The notes: generated from the sequence alone by a model not told the origin. A stretch of 64,000 nt of DNA from Paenibacillus sp. FSL H3-0469 (GCF_038051945.1 NZ_CP150302.1:4154001-4218000); one strand, 5' to 3'. Shown: positions 24,098 through 33,330, counted from the first letter of the stretch. Numbers and translations: made by a program.

Positions 24098-26314
24098 TTA
24101 ATTCGTGCTAGTACCTGCACCCTCTGGAGCTGTAGTGCCCGCATCGGCCGGCTTCGTCGTACCCGCATCTGCTGGCTTCGTTGTACCAGCGTCCGCAGGC
24201 GGCGTGCCTCCTGCTCCGCCAGGTCCGCCTCCGGCTCTGTTGCCTCTGCCGCCGCCGAAGCCGCCGCCTCCCGGCCCGCCCATACTGCTTCCGCCTGTGG
24301 TTACACCCGAAGCATTCACCCAGGTCACCGTATTGGTGATGTCAAAAGCAACAAATTTGCTGCCCCCGCTGTACGTCCCGCCGGTATACAATCCGTCTGT
24401 GGCTGTTCCGGTAGAGCTGCCTCCGGTGTAGACGGTATAAGAGCCGTCCGTAAGCTCTGGAGCGCTGACCACTACAGTCTGGAAGCTCTTCGCCGGAGCG
24501 AAGGTCAGAATGGCCTTGCCGTCAGCATCTTCCAGATGAACCATCGTTCCAGCCTGCTGAGTTGCTGCGAATTCCACGCTTACCGAATACTGGCCGGAGT
24601 CCTCGCCCGGAGCCTGTGCCATTCCTGATGCACCTGCGGCTACCAGGAATCCGCCGGTGATGTTGAAGGCTCCGTCATAATCCAGGGCGCCGTTGCCGGA
24701 GTTCTCGGGGCCATACACAATGACGGTGCCGCCGGTCATAGTCACTGAGCCGTTGGAGTCCAGGCCATCGCCTGCGGCATCTACGGTCAGGGTCCCGCCG
24801 CTGATGGTCAGCAGGTTGCTGCCGGTGCTGCTGAACGAATCCTGAGCCTGCGTTCCTGCTGCCGCATTGGTATCGTTGCCTCCAGCCACATTGACGCCAT
24901 CGTCTGTGGCTGTCACATGAATCTCACCGCCGGATATGGTGATGTCCGCTCCTTCTATCCCTTCATAGCTCTCCGTAATATTGACGGTGCCGCCTGATAT
25001 GGAGACCAGAGCATCGGCGTGAAGCCCGTCATCCCCTGTAGCGATCTGGAATTCTCCATCCGTTACCGAGATACTGCTGTTGCTGTGCAGCGCATCATCT
25101 GCGGCATCCACCGTGAAGCTTCCGCCGTTCACCGTCAGGTCCCCGCCTGCCTTAATCCCTTTGGCGCTGACGGATTCCGTCTCCGCCGCTGCTGCGGTGT
25201 CAGTCTGTGCCGCTGCCGCGGTGCTGCTCTCCGCTGCTTGGGGCTGGTCAGCCGCCGGCGCAGCATCCATCGCAGGCGGCGTACCCCCGGCTTCTCCCGG
25301 AGCAGGGAAGCTGCCGTCTTCCGGCCGCTGGCCGAAGCCGCCGCCACCCATCCCCGGCCCGCCCTGACCGCCGGTCTTCACTTCGGCGTTCACATAGCCG
25401 CCGCCAGTCACCAGCGTATAGGTGCCGCTGTCGATGACAGCAGCGGTCTCCGCTTGAAGCCCGTCATTACCGGCTGTAATGTCGAAGGTTCCGGCGGCAA
25501 TGGCGATGAAGCCCTTGGTGGCATCCTTGTCATTGGTCGATTTGATGCCGTCGCCTTCGGCATGAATTGTGATATTGCCGTCCTGAATGGCAATCATGTC
25601 CTTACCGACAATACCGTCATCCGCTGCCTTCACTTCGAGGGTGCCGGATATGATTGTCAGATCATCCTTGCCGGTGATGCCGTCGTTGTAGTTGCCGGTG
25701 ACCGTCAGCTTGCCGGTGCCGTTAATCGTCAGGTCCGCTTTGCTGAAGAGCGCAGCGCTTGGCTCATCCTCAGCTCCATCTGCGAATACATACGCAGCTC
25801 CATCTGTCACACTGTTATCCGTGCCTTCCTGCAAGGTGATGACTACTTTGCCGGCTTCCTTGATGTAGACGGGAGCATTATCGTTGTCCGTCAGGTGGGC
25901 ACCGTTCAACACGAGTCTTACAGTACCTTTTGCCTGCTCATCTACAATAATCTGTCCGTCACTTAGTGTGCCGCTGAGCACATAAGTGCCTGCCTCCGTA
26001 ATGGTCACTGTGCCCTCTTGCGCTGTGGCACCTGCGCCATCTACCACGGCATTAGTTCCAGCCAGAGTTATAGCGGTAGAATCCGCTGCCGTCCAGGCGG
26101 TTACAGCATCCTCTTCCTCCCAGGCCACAAGATCCGCTGTCTTCACACTTGCCGGCTGCACCGCGGCAGAGGTACTGCTCTGAACGGCCTCAGCTGTTGT
26201 ACTCACGTTGTTACTTGTATCGGATGGCGTAGCTGCTTTTGCACTGCATGCCGACATAACTGCGGCGCATAGCAGCATAAGTCCAATTTTACCGGCTGTT
26301 AATCTGTTCTTCAT
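24098..26314 (-). CDS. Secreted beta-helix (carbohydrate-binding, DUF4353-like) lipoprotein
   Basis: A 738-residue lipoprotein with signal peptide and lipobox MSAC (Cys23). Most of it consists of short repeated units of the form G-T/D-x-x-I/V-x-A-x-D-D-G-I/L (for example LTITGKDDG-type and DAADDALHSNSSIS), the right-handed beta-helix pattern of DUF4353 'carbohydrate-binding domain' proteins. A low-complexity Gly-rich stretch lies near residue 315-330, an Ala/Thr-rich linker at about 340-385, and a Gly-rich tail with three to four PADAGTTK octapeptides at the C-terminus. It is the last gene of a VTC-DUF4956-lipoprotein operon. The ligand is not known; binding to anionic surface polymer is a guess. 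Its DNA is Gly/Pro-codon rich and repetitive. Confidence 0.8.
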   Translation of the reverse strand: MKNRLTAGKIGLMLLCAAVMSACSAKAATPSDTSNNVSTTAEAVQSSTSAAVQPASVKTADLVAWEEEDAVTAWTAADSTAITLAGTNAVVDGAGATAQEGTVTITEAGTYVLSGTLSDGQIIVDEQAKGTVRLVLNGAHLTDNDNAPVYIKEAGKVVITLQEGTDNSVTDGAAYVFADGAEDEPSAALFSKADLTINGTGKLTVTGNYNDGITGKDDLTIISGTLEVKAADDGIVGKDMIAIQDGNITIHAEGDGIKSTNDKDATKGFIAIAAGTFDITAGNDGLQAETAAVIDSGTYTLVTGGGYVNAEVKTGGQGGPGMGGGGFGQRPEDGSFPAPGEAGGTPPAMDAAPAADQPQAAESSTAAAAQTDTAAAAETESVSAKGIKAGGDLTVNGGSFTVDAADDALHSNSSISVTDGEFQIATGDDGLHADALVSISGGTVNITESYEGIEGADITISGGEIHVTATDDGVNVAGGNDTNAAAGTQAQDSFSSTGSNLLTISGGTLTVDAAGDGLDSNGSVTMTGGTVIVYGPENSGNGALDYDGAFNITGGFLVAAGASGMAQAPGEDSGQYSVSVEFAATQQAGTMVHLEDADGKAILTFAPAKSFQTVVVSAPELTDGSYTVYTGGSSTGTATDGLYTGGTYSGGSKFVAFDITNTVTWVNASGVTTGGSSMGGPGGGGFGGGRGNRAGGGPGGAGGTPPADAGTTKPADAGTTKPADAGTTAPEGAGTSTN
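24126..24215 (-). repeat. In-frame 24-bp tandem repeats encoding PADAGTTK
   Basis: Three to four imperfect 24-bp units at the 3' end of the beta-helix lipoprotein gene. Synonymous differences between units show they are not a very recent expansion. Copy number may vary between strains. Confidence 0.7.
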
Positions 26315-26341
26315 CAGTCATCATTCCCTTCCTGTAGCGGA

Positions 26342-27025
26342 TTAATATTCGTTCATGACGGGCGCCATGGTCAGTGAGAGATCCAGGTTCCCGTTGCGGG
26401 TACGGATGGCGTCCAGCAGCTCCTTCTGGCTTGTCTGCTCATTAATCGTTACGGCATAGACCAGCTCATACAGGCTGCCCAGCTCCGTGGTTCTGATCTT
26501 CTTCAGCTCGTAGGCCACATTGAAGGTGTTGAAGACCTCCGCGAAGGCTTCCTCATAGCCCAGATTCTCAGGAATCGTTACCTTCAGTGTCTTGTGCATC
26601 GACTGCTTGCGCCCGAAGCCCGTCCGGTTAAGCAGGACCATCAACACGCAGAGAAGCAGGGTGAAAAATACTGCATAACCGAATGCTCCTACGCCGCAGG
26701 CCAGCCCGGAGGCCATAGTGAACAGGACGAAAGTGATGTCCTTCGGATCACCGGGGGCGCTGCGGAACCGGATGATCGAGAAGGCGCCCGCCAGGCTGAA
26801 GGCCCGGGCCACATTGCTGCCGATAAGCAGGATGATAATCGCTACAATAACCGGCAGCAGAACCATGGTCAGCGTGAAGCTCTGTGAGTATCCGGCAGGG
26901 CTCGTCTTCATGTAGGTGAAGCTGATCAGACCGCCGAGGATAATGGCGATGACCATGGTTAAGGCAGCATTCATGAAGGTTAGTTCCGAAGTAGACTCAG
27001 CTACGGAAAATATCGAATCAAGCAT
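26342..27025 (-). CDS. DUF4956 family membrane protein
   Basis: A 227-residue protein with four hydrophobic helices in the first ~140 residues (INLGG-type start, IILGGLISFTYMKTSPAGYSQSFTLTMVLLPVIV, then RAFSLAGAFSIIRFRSAPGDPKDITFVLFTMASGLACGVG). A soluble ferredoxin-like C-terminal domain begins at about 150 (LKVTIPENLGYEEAFAEVF). RFRSAPGDPKD is the most conserved loop of the family. DUF4956 genes commonly accompany VTC-domain genes, as here. The VTC stop overlaps its start region (TGA at 27018), so translation is coupled. GTG 27034 is an alternative start. The biochemical role is unestablished; a channel or polymer translocation role is conjecture. Confidence 0.83.
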   Translation of the reverse strand: MLDSIFSVAESTSELTFMNAALTMVIAIILGGLISFTYMKTSPAGYSQSFTLTMVLLPVIVAIIILLIGSNVARAFSLAGAFSIIRFRSAPGDPKDITFVLFTMASGLACGVGAFGYAVFFTLLLCVLMVLLNRTGFGRKQSMHKTLKVTIPENLGYEEAFAEVFNTFNVAYELKKIRTTELGSLYELVYAVTINEQTSQKELLDAIRTRNGNLDLSLTMAPVMNEY

Positions 27026-27761
27026 AGCGGACACGCTCTCTTTCTGATTGGCTGTTTCGCAGCATTTTTTTATATTCGTTGCCGTATTTGGAGAAGCTGG
27101 TGCGGTACATCTGATGCTCCGACAGCATCTTGGCCAGCCAGACCGGAATGGTCTTCTCTGCCTTCACTTCCATCAGCCATTGTCCCGGCTCCAGCAGCTC
27201 CTCGCCATACACGCCGTGCTCCATCTTCAGATCATACCGGCGGCAGCGGATGTTGGTGTCGAAGGTGATGCGGAGATCGCGGTTATTTTTGCAGAACATA
27301 GCCTTACGGTCATAGGACAAATACAGCTTCGGCTGCAGATCATAGCGGGTCAGCAGGTACTTGATCTCTTCGATCACCTGCTTGTTCATATAGCTCTCGA
27401 ATGCAGGCTCCCTGCCGCTCTCGATGAAGGCATAGGCTTCATCCAGCTTCAGCGGGGTTCTTCTTTTGTTGACCAGGCCCAGCACCTTCTTCTTGATCTC
27501 CAGATAGACTCTGGTGTCGCCTTCAGGAATGCCGTAGGCCCGGATGCGGAGCTTCTCCTTATACTTCGGCTTCGCCAGGCTGCTGCGGATCAGGGAATTC
27601 TGCGGGGTGTCATAATAGAGATTGGTGATGGAATAATATTCGTGCTGCTTGTTGTATGCATCAGGCTCCATATATTCCAGCAGTTCGTGATAGAGCTTCA
27701 GGTAGGATTCATGGTCGAACAGATACTTGTTCTCGTAACGGTTGAAGACCTCAATGGCCAT
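27018..27761 (-). CDS. VTC-domain polyphosphate polymerase-like protein
   Basis: A 247-residue protein made only of a VTC/CYTH-like tunnel domain. Conserved basic and acidic residues line up with the yeast VTC4 catalytic barrel: RYENKYLF at the start, NLYYDTP, KYKEKLRIRAYG, VYLEIKKKVLGLVNKRR, LSYDRKAMF, RITFDTNIRCRR, LMEVKAEKTIPVWL and SFSKYGNEYKKML. By homology it may make polyphosphate from ATP, coupled through its operon partner to transport. Bacterial VTC proteins have scarcely been tested. AAGGA precedes the ATG by 10 nt. It is the first gene of the operon and divergent from the two-component system at 27931. Confidence 0.85.
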   Translation of the reverse strand: MAIEVFNRYENKYLFDHESYLKLYHELLEYMEPDAYNKQHEYYSITNLYYDTPQNSLIRSSLAKPKYKEKLRIRAYGIPEGDTRVYLEIKKKVLGLVNKRRTPLKLDEAYAFIESGREPAFESYMNKQVIEEIKYLLTRYDLQPKLYLSYDRKAMFCKNNRDLRITFDTNIRCRRYDLKMEHGVYGEELLEPGQWLMEVKAEKTIPVWLAKMLSEHQMYRTSFSKYGNEYKKMLRNSQSERERVRYA

Positions 27762-27830
27762 GGAGATCAGATCCTTTCAGGGGAGTATTAATGGGTGCTG
27801 CTTGCTTATGGATGTATCTTATCCCCCGAA

Positions 27831-27884
27831 CCTTTAACGAATCTTAAATGGATTAAGGTTGATTAAAGGTCCCCTTGATATAAT
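27831..27884 (+). promoter_or_regulatory. Response-regulator-type repeats and promoter between the VTC operon and the two-component system
   Basis: GATTAAGGTT (27851-27860) and GATTAAAGGT (27861-27870) are direct repeats with a 10-bp period, as bound by OmpR-type dimers. CCTTTAA (27831) and TTAAAGG (27863) also form an inverted pair. A -10 TATAAT at 27879-27884 lacks a good -35, suggesting an activated promoter for the response regulator gene. The same sites could serve the divergent VTC operon. Confidence 0.55.
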
Positions 27885-27930
27885 GGCAGCAGCAGCAAAT
27901 CCATTACTTAAGAAGAGGATGAGCCATCCC

Positions 27931-28608
27931 ATGAGAATATTAATCGTAGAAGACGAGATCCATCTGGCGGAGGCCTTAACCCAAATCCTCAAAAAGCACC
28001 ATTATTCAGTAGACGCAGTCCACGACGGCCGTTCCGGTCTTGATTATGCGCAGAGCGGGATCTATGACCTGCTGCTGCTGGATATTATGATGCCGGAGCT
28101 GGATGGAATCAGCGTGTTGAAGGAGTTGCGCAAGGACGGCTTCTCCACACCGGTCATCATGCTTACCGCTAAAGGAGAGATCACCGACATGGTGACCGGA
28201 CTCGATCATGGAGCTGACGATTATATCGCCAAGCCGTTCGCTTCAGAGGAGCTGCTGGCCCGTATCCGGGCTGCCCTGCGGCGTAAGGGCGAGGTGATTC
28301 CAGACGATGCCCTGAAATTCGGGGATCTGGAGCTGAATACGGCTAACCCGAAGCTGACGGTGAAGGGCAAGGAGATGAAGCTGAATCTGAAGGAGACAGA
28401 GCTGCTGGAGCTGCTGATCCTAAGGAAGCAGGCAGTCACCTCGAAGGAGCAGATCATTGAGAAGCTATGGGGGTTCGATTCCGAGGCGGAGCATAACAAC
28501 GTGGAGGTCTATATTTCTTTTTTGCGTAAAAAACTGGCCTTCCTGAACTCGGAGGTGCGCATCAGCACGATTAGGGGCGTAGGGTATGTGCTGGAGGGGA
28601 GTGCCTGA
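27931..28608 (+). CDS. OmpR family response regulator
   Basis: A 225-residue regulator. The receiver domain covers 1-115: acidic pair in VEDEIHL, phospho-acceptor Asp in DLLLLDIMMPELDG (about residue 51), Thr in VIMLTAKGE and Lys in DDYIAKPF. A winged helix (about 130-225) ends with VEVYISFLRKKLAFLN and ISTIRGVGYVLE, diagnostic of the OmpR/PhoB class. The ATG at 27931 follows AGAGGATGAG with good spacing; two earlier in-frame ATGs are less well placed. Its stop overlaps the kinase start (TGATG). Position suggests it regulates the divergent VTC-DUF4956-lipoprotein operon. Confidence 0.88.
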   Translation: MRILIVEDEIHLAEALTQILKKHHYSVDAVHDGRSGLDYAQSGIYDLLLLDIMMPELDGISVLKELRKDGFSTPVIMLTAKGEITDMVTGLDHGADDYIAKPFASEELLARIRAALRRKGEVIPDDALKFGDLELNTANPKLTVKGKEMKLNLKETELLELLILRKQAVTSKEQIIEKLWGFDSEAEHNNVEVYISFLRKKLAFLNSEVRISTIRGVGYVLEGSA

Positions 28609-29870
28609 TGTTCAACAAACTCCGCACCCGGTTCCTGATTGTCAATCTGGTCACCATCTCCATTATCATGCTGGTGGCCTTCGCCGCCATCTACATCTTC
28701 ACGTACCGCAATGTGCAGGCTGACATCTATATGGCGCTCCACCGGATTGCGGACATGCAAGAGCGGGGTCCGGGCGACGGACAAGGCCCGCGCGGTTCAG
28801 GCGGCGGGGCAATGCCTGCGGGCCAGGGGCCAATCGACCCTTACCAGCCGGAGCGTTCCGTCTCCTTCAAGGTGCAGACCGATGCCAGCGGCACGCTGAC
28901 CGGCAAGGAATCGAAGTTCACCATGGACGATGAACTCTATACCGCCGCGCTGAAGGAGGCGCTCAGCCAGGGCAAGGACACCGGCCGGTTCACACTGGAC
29001 GGCAGCCGCTGGATCTTCATGGTGAAGCCTGCAAGCAGCGGACAACAATTTGTCTTCATGGACATCACCGCCCAGCAGCAGATCCTGACGAACCTGATCT
29101 ATACCTTCGCGGCTGTCGGCCTGCTGACGCTGGTCATCCTCTATTTCACCAGCCGCTACTTTGCGGGACGCTCGATTGCGCCGGTGCGGGAGGCTTTTGA
29201 CAAGCAGAAGCAGTTCATTGCCGACGCCTCCCATGAGCTGAAGACGCCGCTGACGATCATTAACACCAACGCGGATGTGCTGCTGGCGAACAGTGAGGAT
29301 ACAATCGGTAATCAGGCAAAGTGGCTGCAATATATCAAGTCCGAAACGGAGCGTATGACGCGGCTGACAGGCGATCTGCTGTACCTGACGGAGATGGATG
29401 ACTCGCGGACCGGGAAGCTCCACAGCAGGTTCAACATGAGCGAGGCGGCAGAGAATATTATTCTGACCATGGAGGCGGTCATCTTCGAGAAGAATCTCTC
29501 CTTCGATTATGACATCCAGCCGGGCCTTACCGTGCCGGGCAACAGCGAGCAGATCAAGCAGGTGGTGATGATTCTGCTGGATAACGCAGTGAAATATACG
29601 AATCCCAAGGGCTCTGTACACATCTCGCTCTATAAGCTGAACACCGGTGTGCTCCTCTCCGTCACGAATACGGGGGAAGGCATTGCGGCGGAGCATCTGT
29701 CGCGGATCTTTGACCGCTTTTACCGTACGGATACCTCCAGAGCGCGCAAGCAGGGCGGCTACGGGTTGGGTCTGGCTATCGCTAAGTCGATTGTGGACCA
29801 GCATAAAGGGAAGATCTATGCAAAGAGCGTGGCCGGAGAGTCCGTGACATTCTATGTACAGTTGCCTTGA
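28608..29870 (+). CDS. Membrane sensor histidine kinase
   Basis: A 420-residue kinase with two membrane segments (about 11-33 and 162-184) enclosing a ~125-residue extracytoplasmic sensor domain that holds a Gly/Pro-rich insert (GPGDGQGPRGSGGG). The HisKA H-box is FIADASHELKTPLTIINTNADVLL (His about 210), the N-box is VMILLDNAVKYTN, and the G-box reads GGYGLGLAIAKSIVDQHKG. Translation is coupled to the response regulator by a one-base overlap. The signal is unknown. The Gly-rich sensor insert recalls the Gly-rich parts of the lipoprotein in the adjacent operon, possibly coincidence. Confidence 0.87.
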   Translation: MFNKLRTRFLIVNLVTISIIMLVAFAAIYIFTYRNVQADIYMALHRIADMQERGPGDGQGPRGSGGGAMPAGQGPIDPYQPERSVSFKVQTDASGTLTGKESKFTMDDELYTAALKEALSQGKDTGRFTLDGSRWIFMVKPASSGQQFVFMDITAQQQILTNLIYTFAAVGLLTLVILYFTSRYFAGRSIAPVREAFDKQKQFIADASHELKTPLTIINTNADVLLANSEDTIGNQAKWLQYIKSETERMTRLTGDLLYLTEMDDSRTGKLHSRFNMSEAAENIILTMEAVIFEKNLSFDYDIQPGLTVPGNSEQIKQVVMILLDNAVKYTNPKGSVHISLYKLNTGVLLSVTNTGEGIAAEHLSRIFDRFYRTDTSRARKQGGYGLGLAIAKSIVDQHKGKIYAKSVAGESVTFYVQLP

Positions 29871-29916
29871 GGGAGCTGTAGCAGATCTGAAGACTGACAG
29901 AGAAGGATTGGGCTAT

Positions 29917-29968
29917 AAAAGGGGGTGCCCCGTCAGCTATGTTCTAGCCGGCTGGGGCACCCCCTTCA
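29917..29968. terminator. Bidirectional terminator
   Basis: Perfect 13-bp stem AAGGGGGTGCCCC/GGGGCACCCCCTT with a ~22-nt loop, lying between the convergent histidine kinase (plus) and polysaccharide deacetylase (minus) genes. Confidence 0.88.
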
Positions 29969-29979
29969 ATATTGTAGCT

Positions 29980-31047
29980 TTAGTTGATTTCCAGATAATC
30001 AATATAAGCATCCCAAGTCCCGTCATCGGCGGTAACCACCAGCTCAATCACCTGATTGCCGGTTCCATGGCTGACATTGCTGATCGTATAGACCGCGGGG
30101 CTGCTTCCGCCATAGTAGAAGGTCCCCTTCGTCACCCCGCCGATTTTGAGGTCCACCCTGGCCATATTGGCGTTATTGGAGGCTCCGCGCAGGGAGAAAT
30201 TATGGGTGCCGCTGGTGAAATTCTGAGTGTACTTCACGGAATCATTATTGGCGTATAAAGCGACTCCAGCGAACGGGGAACTGATGTTAGCAGTATATTG
30301 GCCCGCCTTAGTCATACTCTCCGCCTCTACCTTCGTTGCAGCGGGGCCAGGACCATTGCCGCCATCAGGCGCAACCGCCTTGCCGGTGGACGGGGAGATC
30401 ATGCCTGAACACAGGTTACGGTTCTTGAGGTTCTGCGCAATCTGCGGAACCGCCTGGAGCGTGGGCTGATACTGGTCATGCATCAGGATGACATCCCCAT
30501 TCTTCATCGTGCCCACAGCGGCCACGATCTGGGCGGTTCCCGCTCCGTTCCAGTCCTGAGAATCCACGTTCCAGAGCACTTCGGTAAGTCCGTTCTGGGC
30601 CTCAATGGATTTGAGAGTCGCGTTAGTCGCCCCGTACGGCGGACGGAACAGCTTCGGAGCAGTGCCGGTAATGGATTGCAGCGTCTGCTGCGCCTGCGTA
30701 ATCTGAGACGTGACCTGGGAAGCGCCCAACTGTGTCAGATTAGGATGCGACCAGGAGTGATTGCCGATCCACATTCCTGCGTTCTTCTGGGCCAGTACAA
30801 GCGAGGGATTGTTCTGCGCATTCTGCCCGATATTGAAGAACGTGGCCCGCAGGCCATTCTGCTGCAGAGCATTAAGCAGATTCGTCGTGGTGCTTGGATT
30901 CGGACCGTCATCATACGTTAGTGCTACATACCCGGCCGAGCAATCGGCAGCGAACACCCTCTCCCCGCCCACCGCCAGCGACCCCACAAATAAAGACACG
31001 ACAAGCGACCCGATAGCTGCCCATTGTATAGCTTTCATTCTAAACAT
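29980..31047 (-). CDS. Secreted polysaccharide deacetylase with C-terminal carbohydrate-binding module
   Basis: A 355-residue exported enzyme. The signal peptide ends near RVFAADC. The NodB-homology domain (about 30-215) shows motif 1 VALTYDDGPNPST (catalytic base and metal Asp), motif 2 GNHSWSHPNL (two metal-binding His), motif 3 LFRPPYGATN, then LWNVDSQDWNG and VILMHDQY (motif 5 His). The C-terminal ~125 residues look like a CBM6/35-type beta-sandwich (KVEAESMTKAGQYTANIS to WDAYIDYLEIN). The likely substrate is chitin, chitooligosaccharide or peptidoglycan N-acetyl groups. The start at 31047 follows AGAGGAG; a longer frame lacks an RBS. It is divergent from the cellulase gene. Confidence 0.9.
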   Translation of the reverse strand: MFRMKAIQWAAIGSLVVSLFVGSLAVGGERVFAADCSAGYVALTYDDGPNPSTTTNLLNALQQNGLRATFFNIGQNAQNNPSLVLAQKNAGMWIGNHSWSHPNLTQLGASQVTSQITQAQQTLQSITGTAPKLFRPPYGATNATLKSIEAQNGLTEVLWNVDSQDWNGAGTAQIVAAVGTMKNGDVILMHDQYQPTLQAVPQIAQNLKNRNLCSGMISPSTGKAVAPDGGNGPGPAATKVEAESMTKAGQYTANISSPFAGVALYANNDSVKYTQNFTSGTHNFSLRGASNNANMARVDLKIGGVTKGTFYYGGSSPAVYTISNVSHGTGNQVIELVVTADDGTWDAYIDYLEIN

Positions 31048-31365
31048 TCTCTTAATCTCCTCTCTCGGATTGAATAGTTTGCTGACTGTACCCGTTAAGG
31101 CTGTAACTGTATGTATACGCTCTGTTGATATCAATCGCTTACATTAGTAATTATAGCAATAATTCCCTTTTTAAGCTAGATGTGATTCTTGTAATTTGTG
31201 ATTTTAATAGCCACTAAGGAGAGATACGGCGACGCCGGTAAGGCGCTCCTAATTTATTCAATAATTTCCCATAATTCAGACCTGTCCGGGATGAATAGGT
31301 TTTCATTTTACCCGTATGATATAAAGTTCGGCTTTATCAAGAACCATATACGAGGAGGAAGATGA

Positions 31366-33021
31366 ATGACCTTTGGTTTCAGGACACTGGGGAAAATGCT
31401 TTTGGCTCTAACACTGCTTGCAGGTACCGCCGCTATTGCCGGACAGCCGGTGAAGGCTGAGGGGGCAGCGAAGCTTTTTTATCACACCTCGGGCAGCCGG
31501 ATTGTAGATTCGCAGGGGAACCCGGCCGTGTTCAACGGATTGAACTGGTTTGGCTTCGAGACGCCGAACTATTCCCCGCACGGATTATGGTCGCGTTCCA
31601 TGGATGATGTGCTCGATCAGGTCCGCGCAGAAGGGTACAACCTGATTCGCCTGCCGTTCAGCAGTCAAATGTTCGACCCCGCTTCCCAGGCCAACAGCAT
31701 TGATTATGCCAAAAACCCGGACCTGGCCGGTCTGACTCCGATCGAAATTATGGATACCTTAATCGAAAAAGCCGGCCAGCGCGGCATTCAAATCTTCCTG
31801 GACCGGCACCGCCCCGATTCCGGCGGGCAGTCGACGCTCTGGTATACGGCCGCATATCCTGAATCCCGCTGGATCAGTGACTGGGTGATGCTGGCTGCAC
31901 GATATGCGAATAATCCTACGGTGATCGGTGCCGACCTGCATAATGAACCTCATGGCCCGGCAAGCTGGGGGACCGGTGATCTCAGCACAGACTGGCGGCT
32001 CGCAGCCCAGCGGGCAGGGAATGCCATCCTTGCGGTGAATCCGCATTGGCTGATCATCGTCGAAGGGATCGAGCAGAATGTGCAGGGTAACACCAGCAAG
32101 TACTGGTGGGGAGGCAACCTGACCGGGGTGCGGAATTATCCGGTAACGCTTACCGTGCCGAATCAAGTGGTGTATTCCCCGCATGATTACGGTCCCGGGG
32201 TGGCGGAGCAGCCGTGGTTCAGCGATCCTGCTTTTCCGGCAAACCTGCCTGCGATATGGGATCAGACCTGGGGCTATATCAGCAAAGAGAACATTGCCCC
32301 TCTAATCATGGGTGAATTCGGAGGCCGCAGCGTGGACACCCTCTCGGTGGAAGGGAAGTGGCAAAATAAACTAGTCGATTACATCGGCACGAATGACCTC
32401 TACTGGACCTACTGGACACTGAACCCCAACAGCGGGGATACCGGCGGTCTGCTGCAGGATGACTGGGCAACCTGGAACCGGCCGAAGCAGCTCATGCTGA
32501 ACCGGATCATGAAAACGGTCACTTTCCCTCCTATTGAACAGCCCGGCGGCCCCGGGACAGGACCTATAACCGCCACTCCGCTCTACCGCAGTGATGAGAC
32601 CGGCAACAATGTGGGCTCTATCCGGGCAAGTCTTCAGCTGAAGAGCACTTCCACCGTTCCCGTCCCGCTCAGCCAATTCACGATCCGTTACTGGTTCACG
32701 CAGGATGGCAGCACCGCACACACCATGGAGATTGACTACGCCGTCGTCGGCAAAAACAATATCCAGACCACCATCGTCCCGCTCACAGCGCCGGCCCCTG
32801 ATGCCGATGCCTACGCTGAAATTTCCTTCAAGGACGGGGCCGGCAACCTGGCTGCTTCCGGCTCGACCGGAGAGATCCAGTTCCGCATTCACAAGGATAA
32901 CTATGCGAATTACAGCCAGGCTAACGATTACTCCTTCCGGCCGCTGCTAACCAGCTTCACCGCCAATGACCGGATCACTGTATACCATAACGGCACGCTC
33001 ATTTACGGTATAGAACCATAA
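31366..33021 (+). CDS. Secreted GH5 cellulase (endoglucanase) with CBM3
   Basis: A 551-residue exported glycoside hydrolase. The signal peptide ends around residue 30 (GQPVKAEG). The GH5 barrel (about 35-385) has the acid/base Glu in GADLHNEPHGP and the nucleophile Glu in LIMGEFGGRS; HDYGPGV and WTYWTLNPNSGDTGG are further subsite residues typical of GH5 subfamily 2-like endoglucanases. After a Pro/Gly linker (EQPGGPGTGP), a CBM3 (about 398-551) begins LYRSDETGNNVGSIRASLQLKSTS and targets crystalline cellulose. GAGGAGG stands 8 nt before the ATG. A terminator follows immediately. Confidence 0.93.
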   Translation: MTFGFRTLGKMLLALTLLAGTAAIAGQPVKAEGAAKLFYHTSGSRIVDSQGNPAVFNGLNWFGFETPNYSPHGLWSRSMDDVLDQVRAEGYNLIRLPFSSQMFDPASQANSIDYAKNPDLAGLTPIEIMDTLIEKAGQRGIQIFLDRHRPDSGGQSTLWYTAAYPESRWISDWVMLAARYANNPTVIGADLHNEPHGPASWGTGDLSTDWRLAAQRAGNAILAVNPHWLIIVEGIEQNVQGNTSKYWWGGNLTGVRNYPVTLTVPNQVVYSPHDYGPGVAEQPWFSDPAFPANLPAIWDQTWGYISKENIAPLIMGEFGGRSVDTLSVEGKWQNKLVDYIGTNDLYWTYWTLNPNSGDTGGLLQDDWATWNRPKQLMLNRIMKTVTFPPIEQPGGPGTGPITATPLYRSDETGNNVGSIRASLQLKSTSTVPVPLSQFTIRYWFTQDGSTAHTMEIDYAVVGKNNIQTTIVPLTAPAPDADAYAEISFKDGAGNLAASGSTGEIQFRIHKDNYANYSQANDYSFRPLLTSFTANDRITVYHNGTLIYGIEP

Positions 33022-33031
33022 CAAATGGAAG

Positions 33032-33081
33032 GAGCTGTCCCAAAATTCATTGAATGGATTCTTGGGACAGCTCTTTATTTT
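33032..33081 (+). terminator. Terminator after the cellulase gene
   Basis: Perfect 12-bp stem GAGCTGTCCCAA/TTGGGACAGCTC around an 18-nt loop, followed by TTTATTTTT, 10 bp after the stop. Similar hairpins flank some IS1182-type elements, and a remnant of one lies just downstream. Confidence 0.85.
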
Positions 33082-33179
33082 TGAGTAAGGCCAACGTGCA
33101 CACTTGGTTGGATGCTCTGCGAACGGACCGCTGTTTGGGTCACTGGAGAGGTTGCGGATTATAAAGAAGACTACATCTT

Positions 33180-33330
33180 AGCGGTATGTCTAATGAAGAT
33201 GCCAAAAAGTTTATTTGGACAACTGAAGAACAAACGGGGTTCCGACGATTTTGGCGATGCGGCTTGGGGAAAGTGAAGTTCGAAGTCGGTTGGCTTTCGT
33301 TCGCCCATCATAGATCACTATTCAAAATAG
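33180..33330 (+). pseudogene. Frameshifted remnant of an IS1182-type transposase C-terminus
   Basis: One frame reads SLFGQLKNKRG (near 33208-33240) and the next frame continues FRRFWRCGLGKVKFEVGWLSFAHHRSLFKIGKA (near 33240-33340). Together they match the end of IS1182-family DDE transposases, where FGQLK-x-x-RGFRRF-x-x-RG-x-x-KV-x-x-EVGWLSLAHNL is the conserved tail. The rest of the transposase and the element ends are missing. It lies between the cellulase and the AT-rich toxin/immunity patch, and may mark how that patch arrived. Confidence 0.65.

Noticed and set aside
28797..29804. A 335-codon minus-strand frame opposite the histidine kinase
   Set aside because: The kinase boxes on the plus strand are unambiguous and the reverse product has no recognisable domain.
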